NCBI RefSeq assembly: GCF_002705925.1
Contig: NZ_NKRE01000001.1
Location: 3,130,862 to 3,194,861 of the forward strand
Origin: Mycobacterium ostraviense
GTDB lineage: Bacteria > Actinomycetota > Actinomycetes > Mycobacteriales > Mycobacteriaceae
Reading direction: 5' to 3'
Length of the DNA stretch: 64,000 bases
Shown here piece after piece: positions 1-11,067 of this stretch (position 1 is the first letter of the stretch; each line of letters starts with the position of its first letter). A model generated the notes under the pieces. That model ran no database searches. It was not told the origin of the DNA and worked only from the letters and a program-made list of their open reading frames with translations. The translations under genes and the position numbers were made by a program.

Positions 1-777
1 CAAACGCTCGACGTGTACCACATGAACTCGATCGCGCTGGACCCGGCGGGCAACTTGGTGATCAGCATGCGCGCCCTCTCCACGGTCTTCAACGTCGATT
101 ACCGCACCGGCGCCATCAACTGGCGACTGGGCGGTAAGCGGTCCACGTTCGCCCTGGACGACGGCGTCGAATTCGCCTACCAGCACGACGTGGAGATGCC
201 CGATGCCACCACGATCACGTTGTTCGACAACCACTTCCAGGGCAGTCAGGGGCACATGGGCGATGGGTCCGTGCCGACCAGCCTGAAATGGATCCACCTG
301 GATATTGCTGCCGGCCGGGCGAGCCTGGTCCGGGCCCAGCGGCACCCGGGAGATCTCAGCGTGGGGGCCATGGGCAATCTGCAACAGCTCCCTGGTGGCA
401 ACACCTTCTCCGGATGGGGCACCGCCGAACACATCGCCGAGTTCACCGCGGGCGGCGAGATGGTGTTCGACGCCAGCCTGCCCGGCGGTACCTATCGGGC
501 GTTCCTCGACGAGTGGACCGGCGATCCCGTCGAACCCCCGCAACTGACCTTCGCCGGCGATACCGCACACGCCATCTGGAACGGCGCCACCAGGGTGGAC
601 CGGTGGCGGTTACTGCACGGCCCGGAAAGCAACACCTTGACGCCTCGGACCACCGTCGCCTGGTCCGGCTACGACACGTCGATCCCGCTGACGGGAAGCC
701 CGGACGGCTACTACCAACTCGAGGCGCTGGACGCCGCCGGGGCCGTCATCGGCAAGAGTGTGCTGATCGCACGGTGA
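1..777 (+). CDS. Arylsulfotransferase (ASST)-family protein, 3' part only
   Basis: The frame is open from the first base of the window and ends in TGA, so the 5' end is missing; about 258 residues are visible. The visible part has the repeated beta-blade pattern of the ASST family: an N-S-I-A-L-D start, W-R-L-G-G-K, Y-Q-H-D-V, and D-N-H-F-Q-G. Family members are beta-propeller proteins named for aryl sulfate sulfotransferase, and most mycobacterial copies have no proven substrate. The gene converges on embB with about 90 bp between the stop codons, so it is not part of the emb operon. The family call is fairly sure, the activity is not. Confidence 0.75.
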   Translation, partial: QTLDVYHMNSIALDPAGNLVISMRALSTVFNVDYRTGAINWRLGGKRSTFALDDGVEFAYQHDVEMPDATTITLFDNHFQGSQGHMGDGSVPTSLKWIHLDIAAGRASLVRAQRHPGDLSVGAMGNLQQLPGGNTFSGWGTAEHIAEFTAGGEMVFDASLPGGTYRAFLDEWTGDPVEPPQLTFAGDTAHAIWNGATRVDRWRLLHGPESNTLTPRTTVAWSGYDTSIPLTGSPDGYYQLEALDAAGAVIGKSVLIAR

Positions 778-869
778 GCAAGGCTGTGACGAGACTGCAT
801 CTATGTCGCCGAAACTGTGGCCACCGCGTGCCTCGGGGCCTCGAACCCGCGATGAACGCAGACTCGGAC

Positions 870-3800
870 TCAGGGGCCGATCCGGATCTTGCCCGGCGAC
901 CACAATCCGCTGCGGGTCGCTGTGCCCAGGTCGAGTTGTGCGGGCGGGGCATCGACCAGGGTGTCGAACTTGCGCAGTGATCCCCAGTCGCGGGCCCAGT
1001 CGCGCGACAGATAGGTCGCCATCACATGGGCGCGCAGCAGCAAATCGGTGATGCCCAGCAGGCCGCCGTTGACGCCATCTTCCCAGGTGTCGGTGTCCAG
1101 CTTCTTGGCGTTGTAGTCCGGCGTGATACGGAATTTTGGAATTTCGGTGACGCCGTTGACGTGCAGCATCGGCTGCTGACACGGGAACGCCAGCCCGACC
1201 GCCCAGTCCAGCAGCACCGGTTGGGTGGAGCCGACGTATTCCTGCAACGACCGCAGGTCCGGCACCCGCGGCGGGGTCACCGCGATCCAGTCCTCGGGGG
1301 TCAGGGACAGGTCCTCGGCCACCACGCGGACAGCGACGGCGTCGGCGGGCATCTTGTCGCGGGCGAACCGCAGATTGCGCCAGGCTTTGGGCTGTTCCCC
1401 GTACAGGTCGTCGGGCACCAGCCGTCCGGCGGGCACCAGCGCGCCCGGCCCCGGCCGGGCGTACTCCAGCACCACCGTCTGCCCGGGGGTGTAGCCGTGC
1501 AGCACGCTGTGCCCGGCGATCTTGCCGGCGGCGGTCACCACCACCAGCGGATGTCCGTCGTCCGGCTCGGGCAGCAGATACCACGCCGAGGCGAGTTTGC
1601 TCTGCTGCTGCGGCCCGGTGGTGTAGGTGCCCGCCAGCGGAACCCGCGCGGGGTCGAGTTGGTAGGGCAGCGGCACCGTGGAGCCGTTGATGCCCGCCGT
1701 CTTGAGTTTGGTCGGCGCGTCCCAGTCGTAGTCGGTGCCCGGCTGGTTGGGTTTCATCACGATCGCCTCGGCGACGGTATGTTCCGGCACGCCGTTGGGG
1801 GTGAAGCCGGTTGGGTTGATGCCGCCCAGCGGCCCCAGCGGGCCGTAATCGCCGGGCAGCGCAGTCATGAAGCCCTCGTTGGGATCCGGCTCGACGAGCA
1901 CGTCGTCGGCCAGCCCGCAGCCGCCAACGAACGCCCGCAGGTTGGACCAGCCGTTGGAGTAGGTGGGGTATTGGCGCACGATCCCGGCCACCATCGACGC
2001 GACGAATACCAGCGCCATGAGGCCGGCCGCCAGCGGGACCGGCGCGGTGGTCAGTGCGCGCGGCACGCGGCCCTCACCGCTGCCCCGGGGTGCGAAATGC
2101 AACCAGGCCGCATACAGCGCGGCGATCGCGAACAGCGCGAAAAAGATTGTGCTGACCGTGATTCCGGCGATCTTCGGCATCGCGCTGTTGAACGGCACGC
2201 CGTAGCTGGACACGTACCACCAGCCGTTGGTGGTGGCCCAGCACAACGCCAGCATGAACAACACCGCCGCCAGGAACGCCATCCGGTTGCGCGACCAGCG
2301 CAGCACCGCTGGCGACACCAATACCGTCGTCAGCGCCGCCATCGCCGCCCCCACCGCGGCGAACAGCCCGAAGTGGTGCACCCACTTGGTCGGGGTGAAC
2401 ATCAAGAAGAACATGGTGGCGAAGATGACGCCCATCAACCGCCACGCCGGCCCCCGCGCCACACCGGGAATTCGCTTGCGCCGCAGCATGATAAACACCG
2501 CGGTGAACAGGCACAGCGCGGTGATCAGGAAGCCGAACCGGCGCGACAGCGAACCGTCGACGGTGGGCAGGATGAGATAGTAGTAACGCAGGTTCTCGGT
2601 GTACCAGGCCTGACTGGGACCGATCTTTCCGCGAACCCTGGTGGCTTCCAACACCGTTGACAGCGTCTGGTCGGCGAAGACGACGGTCAGGATGATGGTG
2701 CCGGCGGCCAGCATCGGCGACAGCAACGGCAACGTGCCCACCAGGCGGTGGCGTTTCACGAAGATCCGCAGGATCGGGCGGCCGCCGGCCACCAGCGCGG
2801 CCACCGCGATCAAGCCGGTGGGCTGCACACCGAGCGTGAACGCGGCGGCGATGATCGCCAGCGCCGCCGGGGTGAGCCGGCTGTACCGCATCGACCGCTC
2901 GATCAGCACATAGGTGACCAGCGAGCCCAGCGCGATAATGCCTTCGGGCCGCAGGCCGTTGTTGAACGGCATCCACGCGGTCAGCAGGACCATCGCCGCG
3001 GCCCAGTTGGCGGCTTTGCTGGCCGCCACCGCCGGCCCCAGCCGTGGCAGCACCTCACGCGAGAGCAGCAGCCAGCACACCAGCCCGGCGAACAGGTCCG
3101 GCAACCGCATCCAAATGCTGGCGTCGCTGACGTGGGTCATCAGCGCCAGCAGGTTGTAGTACCAGCCGAACGGGTCTTCCGGGCTGCCGAACCAGCGGAA
3201 GTAGTTGGACATGTAGCCGGCGCGATCAGCGACCCGGGCCATGCCCAGGATGTAGCCGTCATCGGAGGAGTTGGCGCCGATGACGTGCCAGAGCAGGAAC
3301 GCGAAGATCACCACGGCGTCGAGCAGGGTGAAGGTGCGCCAGTTCGCCGGGATCCACCGACGCATCCCGCCCGGCGACGATGCAGGCCGATGCGGCCTGA
3401 GGAGAAGCCGGGCAATTGAGCCCCGCCCGTCCAGCTGATCGAGCCGCCACAGCGCGATCAACGCCACGACGGTGGCCGCGATCGCGCCGATGATCGCCAG
3501 CAGTTTCAGCGTGGTGGGGGTGGTGGAGAACCGGGTGTCGATGGTCGCCGACAGCTTCAGCCCGGGCGGCGCGGGACCGGTGAGGTCGGTGAACACCCCG
3601 ACAATCTGAGGCCGCAGGTTGGGGTCGGGGAAGCCGCCGCGCAATGGTTGCCCGCCGGGATCCTTGAGGCCCACGAAGGTGGCGAAGGTTCCGGCGTGCG
3701 TCGAGGTGACCTCGATCTGCTGGCATTGCGGGGAAGCCACCTGGTCGCGTGGCACCGACAGGATCACCACGTTGCGGTCGGTGACGTCGACCCGCTGGCT

Positions 3801-4115
3801 GCTGACGACGACGAACATCGCCTGCAGGTTGGCGTCCTTGCCCTGCTTGGGCGCGGTGCCCAGCACCACACCGCCCTGCGGCGGCATGGCGCGCACCACC
3901 TCGCACGGCACGGTGGCGGTCAGGTCGACCGGCGTCAGCGAAATCAACGGCGCGGTCACGCTATTAAGCCGCCCTTGCTGCGGCCAGTTGAGCATCGCGG
4001 TGGTCTGCACGACGGGCAACAGCGGCGTGGCGACAGATAACACGAAGCCGACCAAGCCAGCGACGATGGCGACCCAGCGCGTCACCCGCACATCGCGGGT
4101 CTCGGTCACCCTCAT
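870..4115 (-). CDS. embB: Arabinosyltransferase EmbB
   Basis: GT-C membrane arabinosyltransferase that adds arabinofuranose from decaprenyl-phosphoryl-arabinose to the arabinogalactan arabinan; with EmbA it forms the terminal branched motif, and it is the main ethambutol target. The sequence shows a single N-terminal membrane span (T-R-W-V-A-I-V-A-G), a periplasmic domain, many membrane helices and a C-terminal carbohydrate-binding region ending K-I-R-I-G-P. The acidic catalytic motif is in [14 protein letters not shown]. The Met in it, residue 292 here, corresponds to Met306 of M. tuberculosis EmbB. The frame is open far upstream, but the ATG at 4115 overlaps the embA stop by 4 bp (ATGA) and gives 1081 aa, close to the usual 1098. 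Last gene of embC-embA-embB. Confidence 0.97.
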   Translation of the reverse strand: MRVTETRDVRVTRWVAIVAGLVGFVLSVATPLLPVVQTTAMLNWPQQGRLNSVTAPLISLTPVDLTATVPCEVVRAMPPQGGVVLGTAPKQGKDANLQAMFVVVSSQRVDVTDRNVVILSVPRDQVASPQCQQIEVTSTHAGTFATFVGLKDPGGQPLRGGFPDPNLRPQIVGVFTDLTGPAPPGLKLSATIDTRFSTTPTTLKLLAIIGAIAATVVALIALWRLDQLDGRGSIARLLLRPHRPASSPGGMRRWIPANWRTFTLLDAVVIFAFLLWHVIGANSSDDGYILGMARVADRAGYMSNYFRWFGSPEDPFGWYYNLLALMTHVSDASIWMRLPDLFAGLVCWLLLSREVLPRLGPAVAASKAANWAAAMVLLTAWMPFNNGLRPEGIIALGSLVTYVLIERSMRYSRLTPAALAIIAAAFTLGVQPTGLIAVAALVAGGRPILRIFVKRHRLVGTLPLLSPMLAAGTIILTVVFADQTLSTVLEATRVRGKIGPSQAWYTENLRYYYLILPTVDGSLSRRFGFLITALCLFTAVFIMLRRKRIPGVARGPAWRLMGVIFATMFFLMFTPTKWVHHFGLFAAVGAAMAALTTVLVSPAVLRWSRNRMAFLAAVLFMLALCWATTNGWWYVSSYGVPFNSAMPKIAGITVSTIFFALFAIAALYAAWLHFAPRGSGEGRVPRALTTAPVPLAAGLMALVFVASMVAGIVRQYPTYSNGWSNLRAFVGGCGLADDVLVEPDPNEGFMTALPGDYGPLGPLGGINPTGFTPNGVPEHTVAEAIVMKPNQPGTDYDWDAPTKLKTAGINGSTVPLPYQLDPARVPLAGTYTTGPQQQSKLASAWYLLPEPDDGHPLVVVTAAGKIAGHSVLHGYTPGQTVVLEYARPGPGALVPAGRLVPDDLYGEQPKAWRNLRFARDKMPADAVAVRVVAEDLSLTPEDWIAVTPPRVPDLRSLQEYVGSTQPVLLDWAVGLAFPCQQPMLHVNGVTEIPKFRITPDYNAKKLDTDTWEDGVNGGLLGITDLLLRAHVMATYLSRDWARDWGSLRKFDTLVDAPPAQLDLGTATRSGLWSPGKIRIGP

Positions 4116-7100
4116 GGGAGAGCCCTGATCGGTCCTTGCCGGCTCCAGCCGGGCACGGTCACCACGCCTTGTTGGACGACGGCATCCGGCGCCTGATCGG
4201 CCGGCACCAGCCGGTAGTACTGCTCCACCGTTCCCCAGTCGCGATACCAGTCGCCGCGTAGGTAGGTGGAGATCGTCGAGGTCCGCAGCAGCGCCTGGGT
4301 GAACAGGAACGGGCCGCCGGTGGAGCTGGACTGCCACAGGTTCGACGACACCGCGGTCTGCTTGTGGTCGGGCATGATCCGGTATTGCGGAAGTTCGGCC
4401 ACGCCAAGGTGTTCGGAGAACGGCCGCTGGCAGGGGAAGTTGGCGGCGGTCGCGATGTCCATCAACACCGGTGTCTGGGAGCCGATCAGCTGCTGCAGCG
4501 TTTCCAGCACCGGCACCCGCGGCGGGGTGAACGCGAACCATTGCTCGGGGCTCAGGTTGGGGTCGTAGGCGACGATGCGCGCCACGTCGGCCTCCGGCGG
4601 GGCCCAGGTCAGCGGGAACCGCAGGTTGCGCCACGCCGGTTGCGGCCCGAGGTCGATCGGGAACACCTGCCCGAGCGCCTGGATGCTGCCGTCGGGGCGG
4701 GTGAGGCCCCACTGCAGCTTCAGTGACTGGCCGTAGACGAAGTCGCCGTCCTCTTTGTAAGACCAGATGGCCCCGGCGGCCGAGATCACGACCAGCGGCC
4801 GGTCCGCGCTGCGGGCGGGCAGTTGATACCAGGCCGAGGTGGCCGTTGCGGCCAGGGTGTTTTCGCCGTAGCTGCCCATCACTGCGGTGCGAGCCGGGTC
4901 CAGCCCGAACGGCAGCGCCGCGTGCGACCCGTTGACCCCGACCGGGCCCTTGCCGCCGGCGGTGCCTGCGGAGTCGGTGATGGCGGCGTTGGGTTTGTTG
5001 GGCGATGCGTCGGAGTTGACCACTCCGGGTTTGCTGACCACCGGGTCGGACTTCAGGTCCTCACCCACGCCCTCGGGCTTGAAGCCGACCGGGTTGACGC
5101 CGCCGAGCGGTCCGTCGGGTCCGAAGGTCTGACCCGGAACCGGTTGCAGCATGCCGGCATTGGGGTCGGGCTCGGCCAGCACGTCGTCGGCCATAGCGCA
5201 ACTGTTGGGCGACAGCCCGGATTCCAGCGCGGCCAGGTTGGCCTTGGCGGTGGTGTACAGCGGGTAGCGGGCGGCCGCGCCCTTGGCCAGCGAGCCGACT
5301 TCGCCCAGCACCATGATCACCGCGACCACCAGCAACGGGGTGGAGGCCAGGACCCGGTTGCGCCGGTTGTCCTTGACCTCGGTGTGCCCGGCGTAGTCCA
5401 TCCGGAAGTGGTACCAGGCGGCCAGCAGGCCGGTCAGCACCGACAGCGCCAGGAACATCGACGTCACCGGGTGGCTGGCGATGACCGGCTGGATGTCGTA
5501 CCACGGCACCCCGTAGTTGCCGACGTAGAACCAGCCGTTGATGCCCGAGGTGGCCCACGCCAGCACGAACAGCAACGCGGTGATGTAGAGCGTGAGGTTT
5601 CGCCGGCTGTGCAGCCCGATCCGCGCCACGGTGAACGCGGTGACCGCCCCCAAGGCGCCCGCCAGGCTGGCGAACGCGCCGAACTGGATGGCCCATTTGG
5701 TCGGGGTGAATGTCAACAGCAGCAGGCCGACAGCCGTCGTGCCGATCAGCCGCCAGGCCGGACCGCTGGCCAGCCCCGGCACCCGGCCGCGCCGCAGCAG
5801 CACGAACAGCATTCCGAACAGGCACAGCAACATCACCAGCACGGCGAATCGCCGCGACATCGACCCGTCCGCATTGGACTCGACTGTGAGGAAGTAGTAG
5901 CGCAGGAAGTCTTGGTACCACGCGATCGTGGGCCCGACCTTGTACTTGATCCGCGCCGACTCGGCGACCGTCGCCAACGTCTGGCTGCGGAACACCACCA
6001 CGGTGATCAGCGACAGTGACGCCGCCAGCACTGCCAGCGGCGCCAGTAGGCCGTCGGTGGCCTGGCGCCGCCGGATGATTTGGGCGATGGCACGGGCGCC
6101 GGCGAGCAATGGGGCCAGCGCTATCAGGCCCTGCGGCGCCAGCGTAGCGGTCAGCATTGCGACGATGATGGCGAACGCGCCCGGCGCCAGGTGGCGTTGC
6201 GCGATCGAGCGTTCCACCAGCACCCAGGTGACCAGCACACCCAGCGCGATCAGCGGCTCGGGCCGCAGGCCGTTGTTGAATGGCAGCCACGCGGCCAGGA
6301 ACACCGCGCCCGCGGTCAGCACCGCCGCCCGGTTGGATGCCAGGCCGCCCTTGCCCGGTCCCAGCCGCCGCAGCGCGAAGTGATTGATGAGCAGCCAGCA
6401 GCCGATCCCGGCCAGCGTGGCCGGCAGCCGCATCCACACGCCGGCGGTGCTCACCGAGGCCAGCCGGGCCAGCGCCCCGAGATACCAGTCGAACGGCGCC
6501 TCCGTGGTGCCGAAGTAACGGTAGTAGTTGGCGACATAGCCGGCCTTGGGCGCGATGCGGGCGACGGTCAGGTTGTAGCCGTCGTCGGAGGAGGTGGCGC
6601 CGATGATGTGCCAGAGCAGCAGTGTGGCGATCACCCCGGCGTCGGCAAGCCAGGTCGCGAAGCCCGCTCGGGGGCGGCGTCGAGAGAGCCGTACGCCGCC
6701 CCGGCTCTGGCGATCCAGGACCGCCAACGCGACGATGGCGGCCGCGACCGCCAGCGCGCCCAGGGTCATCGCTATCGTTTTGACGGCGGCGGGGTTGGTG
6801 ATGAATCGGGTGTCGACGTCCACGCGGGCCGACAGGCCGGGCTGGGCGGGCACCTTCAGGTCGGTAAAGATCCCGCCGACCTGCGGCTTCTTTTCGGCGG
6901 GCAGAGTTCCCGCGGCACCGGCAATGCCGACGAAGTCGGCGTGCGCACCGCCGGCGTCGGCCCACAGGTGCAGCACGCTGCAGCGTCCCTCGGCGATTGC
7001 CGAGCGCGACGCCACCGCGGCCACCGTGTCGCGGAAGGCGACGACGACGGTGTCCTTGTCGGCCCGGACGAACAGGCCATGTTTACCGGTGTCCACGCCG

Positions 7101-7387
7101 CCGGTTGGCAGGGTCGACAGCACCAGGCCGCCGCCGGCGGGCAGGGTGGCGATCGCCGGGCACGGGACCGAGATGTCGAGCGCCCGCGGCGCCCCCGACA
7201 CCAGCGGTGCGGTGATCTGGGTGACGCCGCCGTCGGCCGTACTGCCCTGGGGCCACAGGATCGTCGCCGTCGTTTGCTTCACCGGAAGCAGCGGAACCAG
7301 GGCGCACAACAGCAGTCCGGCGATTCCCGAGACGACGGCTACTAGGCGGGCGATCCGGTGAGATCGCTCATTACCGTCGAGGGGCAC
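4112..7387 (-). CDS. embA: Arabinosyltransferase EmbA
   Basis: Partner of EmbB in arabinogalactan arabinan synthesis and also a GT-C enzyme of the plasma membrane. The 1091 aa match the family length (1094 in M. tuberculosis), and the start [11 protein letters not shown] and the end G-P-I-R-A-L-P are typical of EmbA. The catalytic Asp pair lies in [12 protein letters not shown] periplasmic N-terminal domain, about 15 membrane helices and a C-terminal carbohydrate-binding part follow in order. It overlaps embB by 4 bp, so the two are translationally coupled. The spacer to embC is about 400 bp here, which suggests embA may have its own promoter. Confidence 0.97.
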   Translation of the reverse strand: MPLDGNERSHRIARLVAVVSGIAGLLLCALVPLLPVKQTTATILWPQGSTADGGVTQITAPLVSGAPRALDISVPCPAIATLPAGGGLVLSTLPTGGVDTGKHGLFVRADKDTVVVAFRDTVAAVASRSAIAEGRCSVLHLWADAGGAHADFVGIAGAAGTLPAEKKPQVGGIFTDLKVPAQPGLSARVDVDTRFITNPAAVKTIAMTLGALAVAAAIVALAVLDRQSRGGVRLSRRRPRAGFATWLADAGVIATLLLWHIIGATSSDDGYNLTVARIAPKAGYVANYYRYFGTTEAPFDWYLGALARLASVSTAGVWMRLPATLAGIGCWLLINHFALRRLGPGKGGLASNRAAVLTAGAVFLAAWLPFNNGLRPEPLIALGVLVTWVLVERSIAQRHLAPGAFAIIVAMLTATLAPQGLIALAPLLAGARAIAQIIRRRQATDGLLAPLAVLAASLSLITVVVFRSQTLATVAESARIKYKVGPTIAWYQDFLRYYFLTVESNADGSMSRRFAVLVMLLCLFGMLFVLLRRGRVPGLASGPAWRLIGTTAVGLLLLTFTPTKWAIQFGAFASLAGALGAVTAFTVARIGLHSRRNLTLYITALLFVLAWATSGINGWFYVGNYGVPWYDIQPVIASHPVTSMFLALSVLTGLLAAWYHFRMDYAGHTEVKDNRRNRVLASTPLLVVAVIMVLGEVGSLAKGAAARYPLYTTAKANLAALESGLSPNSCAMADDVLAEPDPNAGMLQPVPGQTFGPDGPLGGVNPVGFKPEGVGEDLKSDPVVSKPGVVNSDASPNKPNAAITDSAGTAGGKGPVGVNGSHAALPFGLDPARTAVMGSYGENTLAATATSAWYQLPARSADRPLVVISAAGAIWSYKEDGDFVYGQSLKLQWGLTRPDGSIQALGQVFPIDLGPQPAWRNLRFPLTWAPPEADVARIVAYDPNLSPEQWFAFTPPRVPVLETLQQLIGSQTPVLMDIATAANFPCQRPFSEHLGVAELPQYRIMPDHKQTAVSSNLWQSSSTGGPFLFTQALLRTSTISTYLRGDWYRDWGTVEQYYRLVPADQAPDAVVQQGVVTVPGWSRQGPIRALP

Positions 7388-7794
7388 GAGGGTCGATCGT
7401 AGGCGACGAGCCTGAGTGGCTTTCGGACGCGGGGCCGGACAGGGAGGGCGGTTATTTCGATCGAGTCCGCGTCAGGTGCGTGAAGCCGCCGCTAAGCGGC
7501 GATGTGGGCGCAGTCAGCGCGGGCTCGATCGCTGGGGTGGGGTGGGCCCGACTCCGGCTACATCGTCAGGAACGGGGGCTGGTGGCATCGACCTGCGAAA
7601 ACTCCTGCAAGGTCAAGAGGAGCCGCCTGAAATGCGCAGTTACCCGGAGCGCTCCTGAAAGCAGCCTGCTCCCGCATAGCTTTGTTAGGCCGAAGCCGAG
7701 TTCGGTGTCCTGGTGCGGCGCCGGAGCGCGATGGGGGCGCCGCGGCATATCTCGGAACGAAGCGGCCGGGCCCCAACACTCAAGAGGTCAACCC
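7388..7794. other. Long embC-embA spacer
   Basis: This 407-bp stretch separates embC from embA on the minus strand. Short open frames cross it on both strands, but none has a recognisable product or a convincing ribosome site. In M. tuberculosis the embC-embA spacer is under 100 bp and its mutations affect ethambutol response, so the longer spacer probably holds an embA promoter. I see no insertion sequence ends. Confidence 0.5.
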
Positions 7795-10700
7795 CTACCC
7801 CTCGCGCATTGGCGCGGGATTCCACAGGCCGCTACGGGTCACCGTGCCCAGCTGCAAGCGCGCCGGCTCGGCGTCGGGGTAGTAGGGGGTTAGCCGCTGC
7901 AGCGAGCCCCAGTCCCGGAACCAGTCGTCCTTGAGATAGCTGGCCACCGTCGTAGCGCGCAGCAGCAACTCGGTGATGCCCAGCGGGCCGCCGCCGTTCT
8001 TGTCCATGACGGGAGAGTTGGCCTCGGCGCCGAACCGGTCCGGCAGGATCCGCCATTTCGGTGTCTCGATGACACCGTTTTGATGGCCGAACGGTCGCTG
8101 GCATGGGAATGCCAGCCCGACCAGCCAGTCCAGGAACACCGGATCCTTGGAGCCCACCACATCCTGCAGTGTGCGCAGCCGTGGAATGCGTGGCGGTGTC
8201 AAGGCGATCCAGTGCTGCGGAGCCAGGTCCTCGTCGTCGGCCACCAGGCGAATTTGGGTGGCGCTGTCGGGAATGGCCGACAGCGGCGCGCGTAGGTTAC
8301 GCCAGGCCGGCACCGCGCCGACGTCGGCAAAGCTCATCGAGCCGCCGGGGTGTCCCGGCGCGGCTTGGTCGTCGGTGGCCCATTGCACCTGGACTTCGCG
8401 GGGGTCGAAGCGGCCGGCTGCCGAAACGACCAGCAGCGGTGTCTTGTTGCGTTCCTCCTTGGGGGGCAGGCGATACCAGCCCGACCGGAGCAGGGCGGGC
8501 ACCTGGATGCCGGTCCGCCAGCTGCCCAGTACCGGGGTTCGGGCGGGGTCCAGGTTGAAGGGCAGCCGAGCGCGGGAGCCGTTGATCCCCGGTGCGGCGG
8601 TGGTGCCGCCTTCGGTGCCGGCTTCGGTGCCGGTGACCAGCCCGTCGTCGTTGATGAAGCTACGGTCACCCGGACGTTCCATCACCGGGTCGGCGGAGAC
8701 GTCAGCGGGAATTCCGTTGGGCGTAAAGGCTTCTGATAATCCGGCCCCGAGCGCCTCGGCAACCGGAGCGCTCACTGGCGGCAGCATGCCGGCGTCGGGA
8801 TCGAGCTCCACCAGTACGTCTTCGGCCAGCCCGCACGTCTTGCCGGTCACAGCTTGCAGGTTGGACCGGCCGACGGACCACGCCGGGTACTGGGAAATCA
8901 TCCCCAGGGTCAGCGACGCGACCTCCATGATCACCAGCAGCCACGTCGCAATTGCCAACGGGGACTGGATTATCCGGGCCAGCCGTGCCCCGATCCGGGT
9001 CTTGGGCGGCCCGTCGTCGGTGTCGACGAAGTTAAACCACGCCGCCACCACCAGCACCAGGACCGAGAGCTCGAGCAGCGCGGTGGTGAGCGACCAGCGC
9101 CACTTCGGGAACGAATTCGACCATGGGACACCGAAATTGGAGACGTACCACCAGCCGTTGACGCTGGCGAAGGACAGCGCCATCACGAAGATCACCACGG
9201 CGGCGAACACGGTGCGGTTGCGTCGGGACCGCATCGCCGCCCCGGTCACCGCGACCGCGGCCAGCGCCCCCAGTGAGCCCGCCAGCCCGGCGAACACCCC
9301 GAAGTGGTGGGTCCATTTCGTCGGGGTGAACATCATGGCCAGGAACGAGATGATGGTGATCCCGATGATGCGGCGGCTGGGGCCGGCGGCCGTGCCCGGA
9401 ATTCGCCCTTTGCGCAACGACATTGCCACCGCGACGGCGAGCGCGACGACCAGCGCCAGCACCGCGAAGCGGCGGGCCACCGACCCGTCGGGGCTGGCCA
9501 TGAACAGCCGCTCGTAGCGGATGTGTTCGTCGAACCACTTGAGGCTGGGCCCGACGGCACGCTTGAGCAGGCTGGCCCCGGTCTCGCCGGCAAATGTCTG
9601 GTCGCGGAAGATCAAGATCGCTGTGACGGTGGCCGCGGCGAGCAGCGGCGCCAGCAGCGGCAGCGCGCCGAACTGTTTGTAACGCCGGTGCAGGATGGTC
9701 CGCAGCGGCCCGATGGCGACCAGCAGCGCGCCGATCGAGGCGATGCCGGTGGGCCCGGAGAACAGCGTCAGCGCACCGAGGATGCAGGCGATCGCCACCG
9801 GCAGCAGCCGGCTGGTGGCCACCGCGCGCTCCACCGAACACCAGGTCAGCAGGATGCCCAGGGCGATGATCGGCTCCGGTCGCAGGCCGTTGTTCAGCGG
9901 CAGCCAGACCGCCAGGAACATGCCTGCCGCCGTCCACGCCGCCGCGCGGCTGTGTTTGACGGCGTGGCCGAGACGGGGGATGACCTCGCGGCTGATCAAC
10001 CACCAGCACGTCAAGGCCATCGCCAGGGTGGGCAGCCGCATCCAGACGCTGGCGGTGCTGACGTGTGCCCACAGTGCCAGCAGGTCGTAGTACCAGCCGA
10101 AGGGCGCCTCGGGTGTGCCGAACCAGCGGTAATAGTTCGCCATGTAGCCCGCGTGTTCGGACACCCGGGCCATGGTCAGGATGTAGCCGTCGTCGGAGGT
10201 ATTGGCGCCGACGACGTGCCACCACACCAGCACGGCGATGACCAGGGCGTCCAGCCCGCCGACCGACCACCAGCGCCGCGGCAGGATGCGCCGGTGGCGG
10301 GTGCCGTCGGCGGTGTCGAGGACGTGCAGTGCCACCAGGGCGACGGCGGTGGACAGCAGGCCGAGGATCATCGCGGCCATCTTCAGCGGGGTGGGGCTGC
10401 TGCTGTAGCGGGTGTCGACGGTTGCCGAGAAGCTCAGGCCCGGCGGTGTCGGCCCGGACAGATCGGTGAACACTCCGACGATCTGCGGCCGAAAGTCGTA
10501 GCCGCCGCGCTCCCCGCGCAGCGGTTCGCCGGGATGTCCGGTGTTGGGACCCTGTTTGAGCCCCACGAATTCGGCGGCGACCTTGTCGGCGTGGGCGGTG
10601 AACGTCAACTGCTGACATGCGGGGCTCAGCACCTGGCTCAGCGGAGCGCTGACCACCGGGACATTGCGCACCACCAGCACCAGGTCGTCGTTGGCGCGCT

Positions 10701-11067
10701 CGATGAGCAGCCCGCGGTCGACGGCGATGGGGGCCTGCTTGGGCACCGTCGACAACAGCACGGTCTTGCCGGTGTTCTGCGGCCCGGCCAGTCCGGCGGC
10801 GGCCTGGCAGGGGATGGCGATGTTGAGTTCGGTGGCCACATAGCCGATCAGCGGCGCCTCGACGCTGGTGAAGGTGCCGCTTTGCGGCCAGTTCAGCTGC
10901 GCGGTGGTTTGCTTGACCGGCAGCAGCGGGGTGGCCAGCGCCAGGATGGTCCCGAGCAGGCCCGCGACGGCGGCGACGAACCGAGCGATCCGGTAGTTTG
11001 CTCCCGCGTCGCTCACGGAGGTAGATGGTAATTGTTGCAGCGCGCCCGGTGCGGTTTCGGTGGCCAT
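7795..11067 (-). CDS. embC: Arabinosyltransferase EmbC (lipoarabinomannan)
   Basis: GT-C arabinosyltransferase that extends the arabinan of lipoarabinomannan. The start M-A-T-E-T-A-P and the following D-A-G-A-N-Y-R-I-A-R are those of EmbC, and the product has 1090 aa against 1094 in M. tuberculosis. The acidic motif is in G-A-N-T-S-D-D-G-Y-I-L. The C-terminal carbohydrate-binding domain ends G-L-W-N-P-A-P-M-R-E-G. The open frame runs 340 bp further upstream, but only as a shadow of aftA; the ATG at 11067 shares one base with the aftA stop (TGATG), which fixes the start and suggests coupling. First of the three emb genes. Confidence 0.97.
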   Translation of the reverse strand: MATETAPGALQQLPSTSVSDAGANYRIARFVAAVAGLLGTILALATPLLPVKQTTAQLNWPQSGTFTSVEAPLIGYVATELNIAIPCQAAAGLAGPQNTGKTVLLSTVPKQAPIAVDRGLLIERANDDLVLVVRNVPVVSAPLSQVLSPACQQLTFTAHADKVAAEFVGLKQGPNTGHPGEPLRGERGGYDFRPQIVGVFTDLSGPTPPGLSFSATVDTRYSSSPTPLKMAAMILGLLSTAVALVALHVLDTADGTRHRRILPRRWWSVGGLDALVIAVLVWWHVVGANTSDDGYILTMARVSEHAGYMANYYRWFGTPEAPFGWYYDLLALWAHVSTASVWMRLPTLAMALTCWWLISREVIPRLGHAVKHSRAAAWTAAGMFLAVWLPLNNGLRPEPIIALGILLTWCSVERAVATSRLLPVAIACILGALTLFSGPTGIASIGALLVAIGPLRTILHRRYKQFGALPLLAPLLAAATVTAILIFRDQTFAGETGASLLKRAVGPSLKWFDEHIRYERLFMASPDGSVARRFAVLALVVALAVAVAMSLRKGRIPGTAAGPSRRIIGITIISFLAMMFTPTKWTHHFGVFAGLAGSLGALAAVAVTGAAMRSRRNRTVFAAVVIFVMALSFASVNGWWYVSNFGVPWSNSFPKWRWSLTTALLELSVLVLVVAAWFNFVDTDDGPPKTRIGARLARIIQSPLAIATWLLVIMEVASLTLGMISQYPAWSVGRSNLQAVTGKTCGLAEDVLVELDPDAGMLPPVSAPVAEALGAGLSEAFTPNGIPADVSADPVMERPGDRSFINDDGLVTGTEAGTEGGTTAAPGINGSRARLPFNLDPARTPVLGSWRTGIQVPALLRSGWYRLPPKEERNKTPLLVVSAAGRFDPREVQVQWATDDQAAPGHPGGSMSFADVGAVPAWRNLRAPLSAIPDSATQIRLVADDEDLAPQHWIALTPPRIPRLRTLQDVVGSKDPVFLDWLVGLAFPCQRPFGHQNGVIETPKWRILPDRFGAEANSPVMDKNGGGPLGITELLLRATTVASYLKDDWFRDWGSLQRLTPYYPDAEPARLQLGTVTRSGLWNPAPMREG

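Noticed and set aside
1026..2660. Long plus-strand open frame opposite embB, and similar ones opposite embA, embC and aftA
   Set aside because: They mirror codon bias of the real genes, are rich in Arg/Gln/His/Gly without domain structure, and have no ribosome sites.
4116..4712. N-terminal extension of the embB frame up to 4712
   Set aside because: It overlaps embA fully, has no homology, and the 4-bp ATGA overlap gives a family-length protein.
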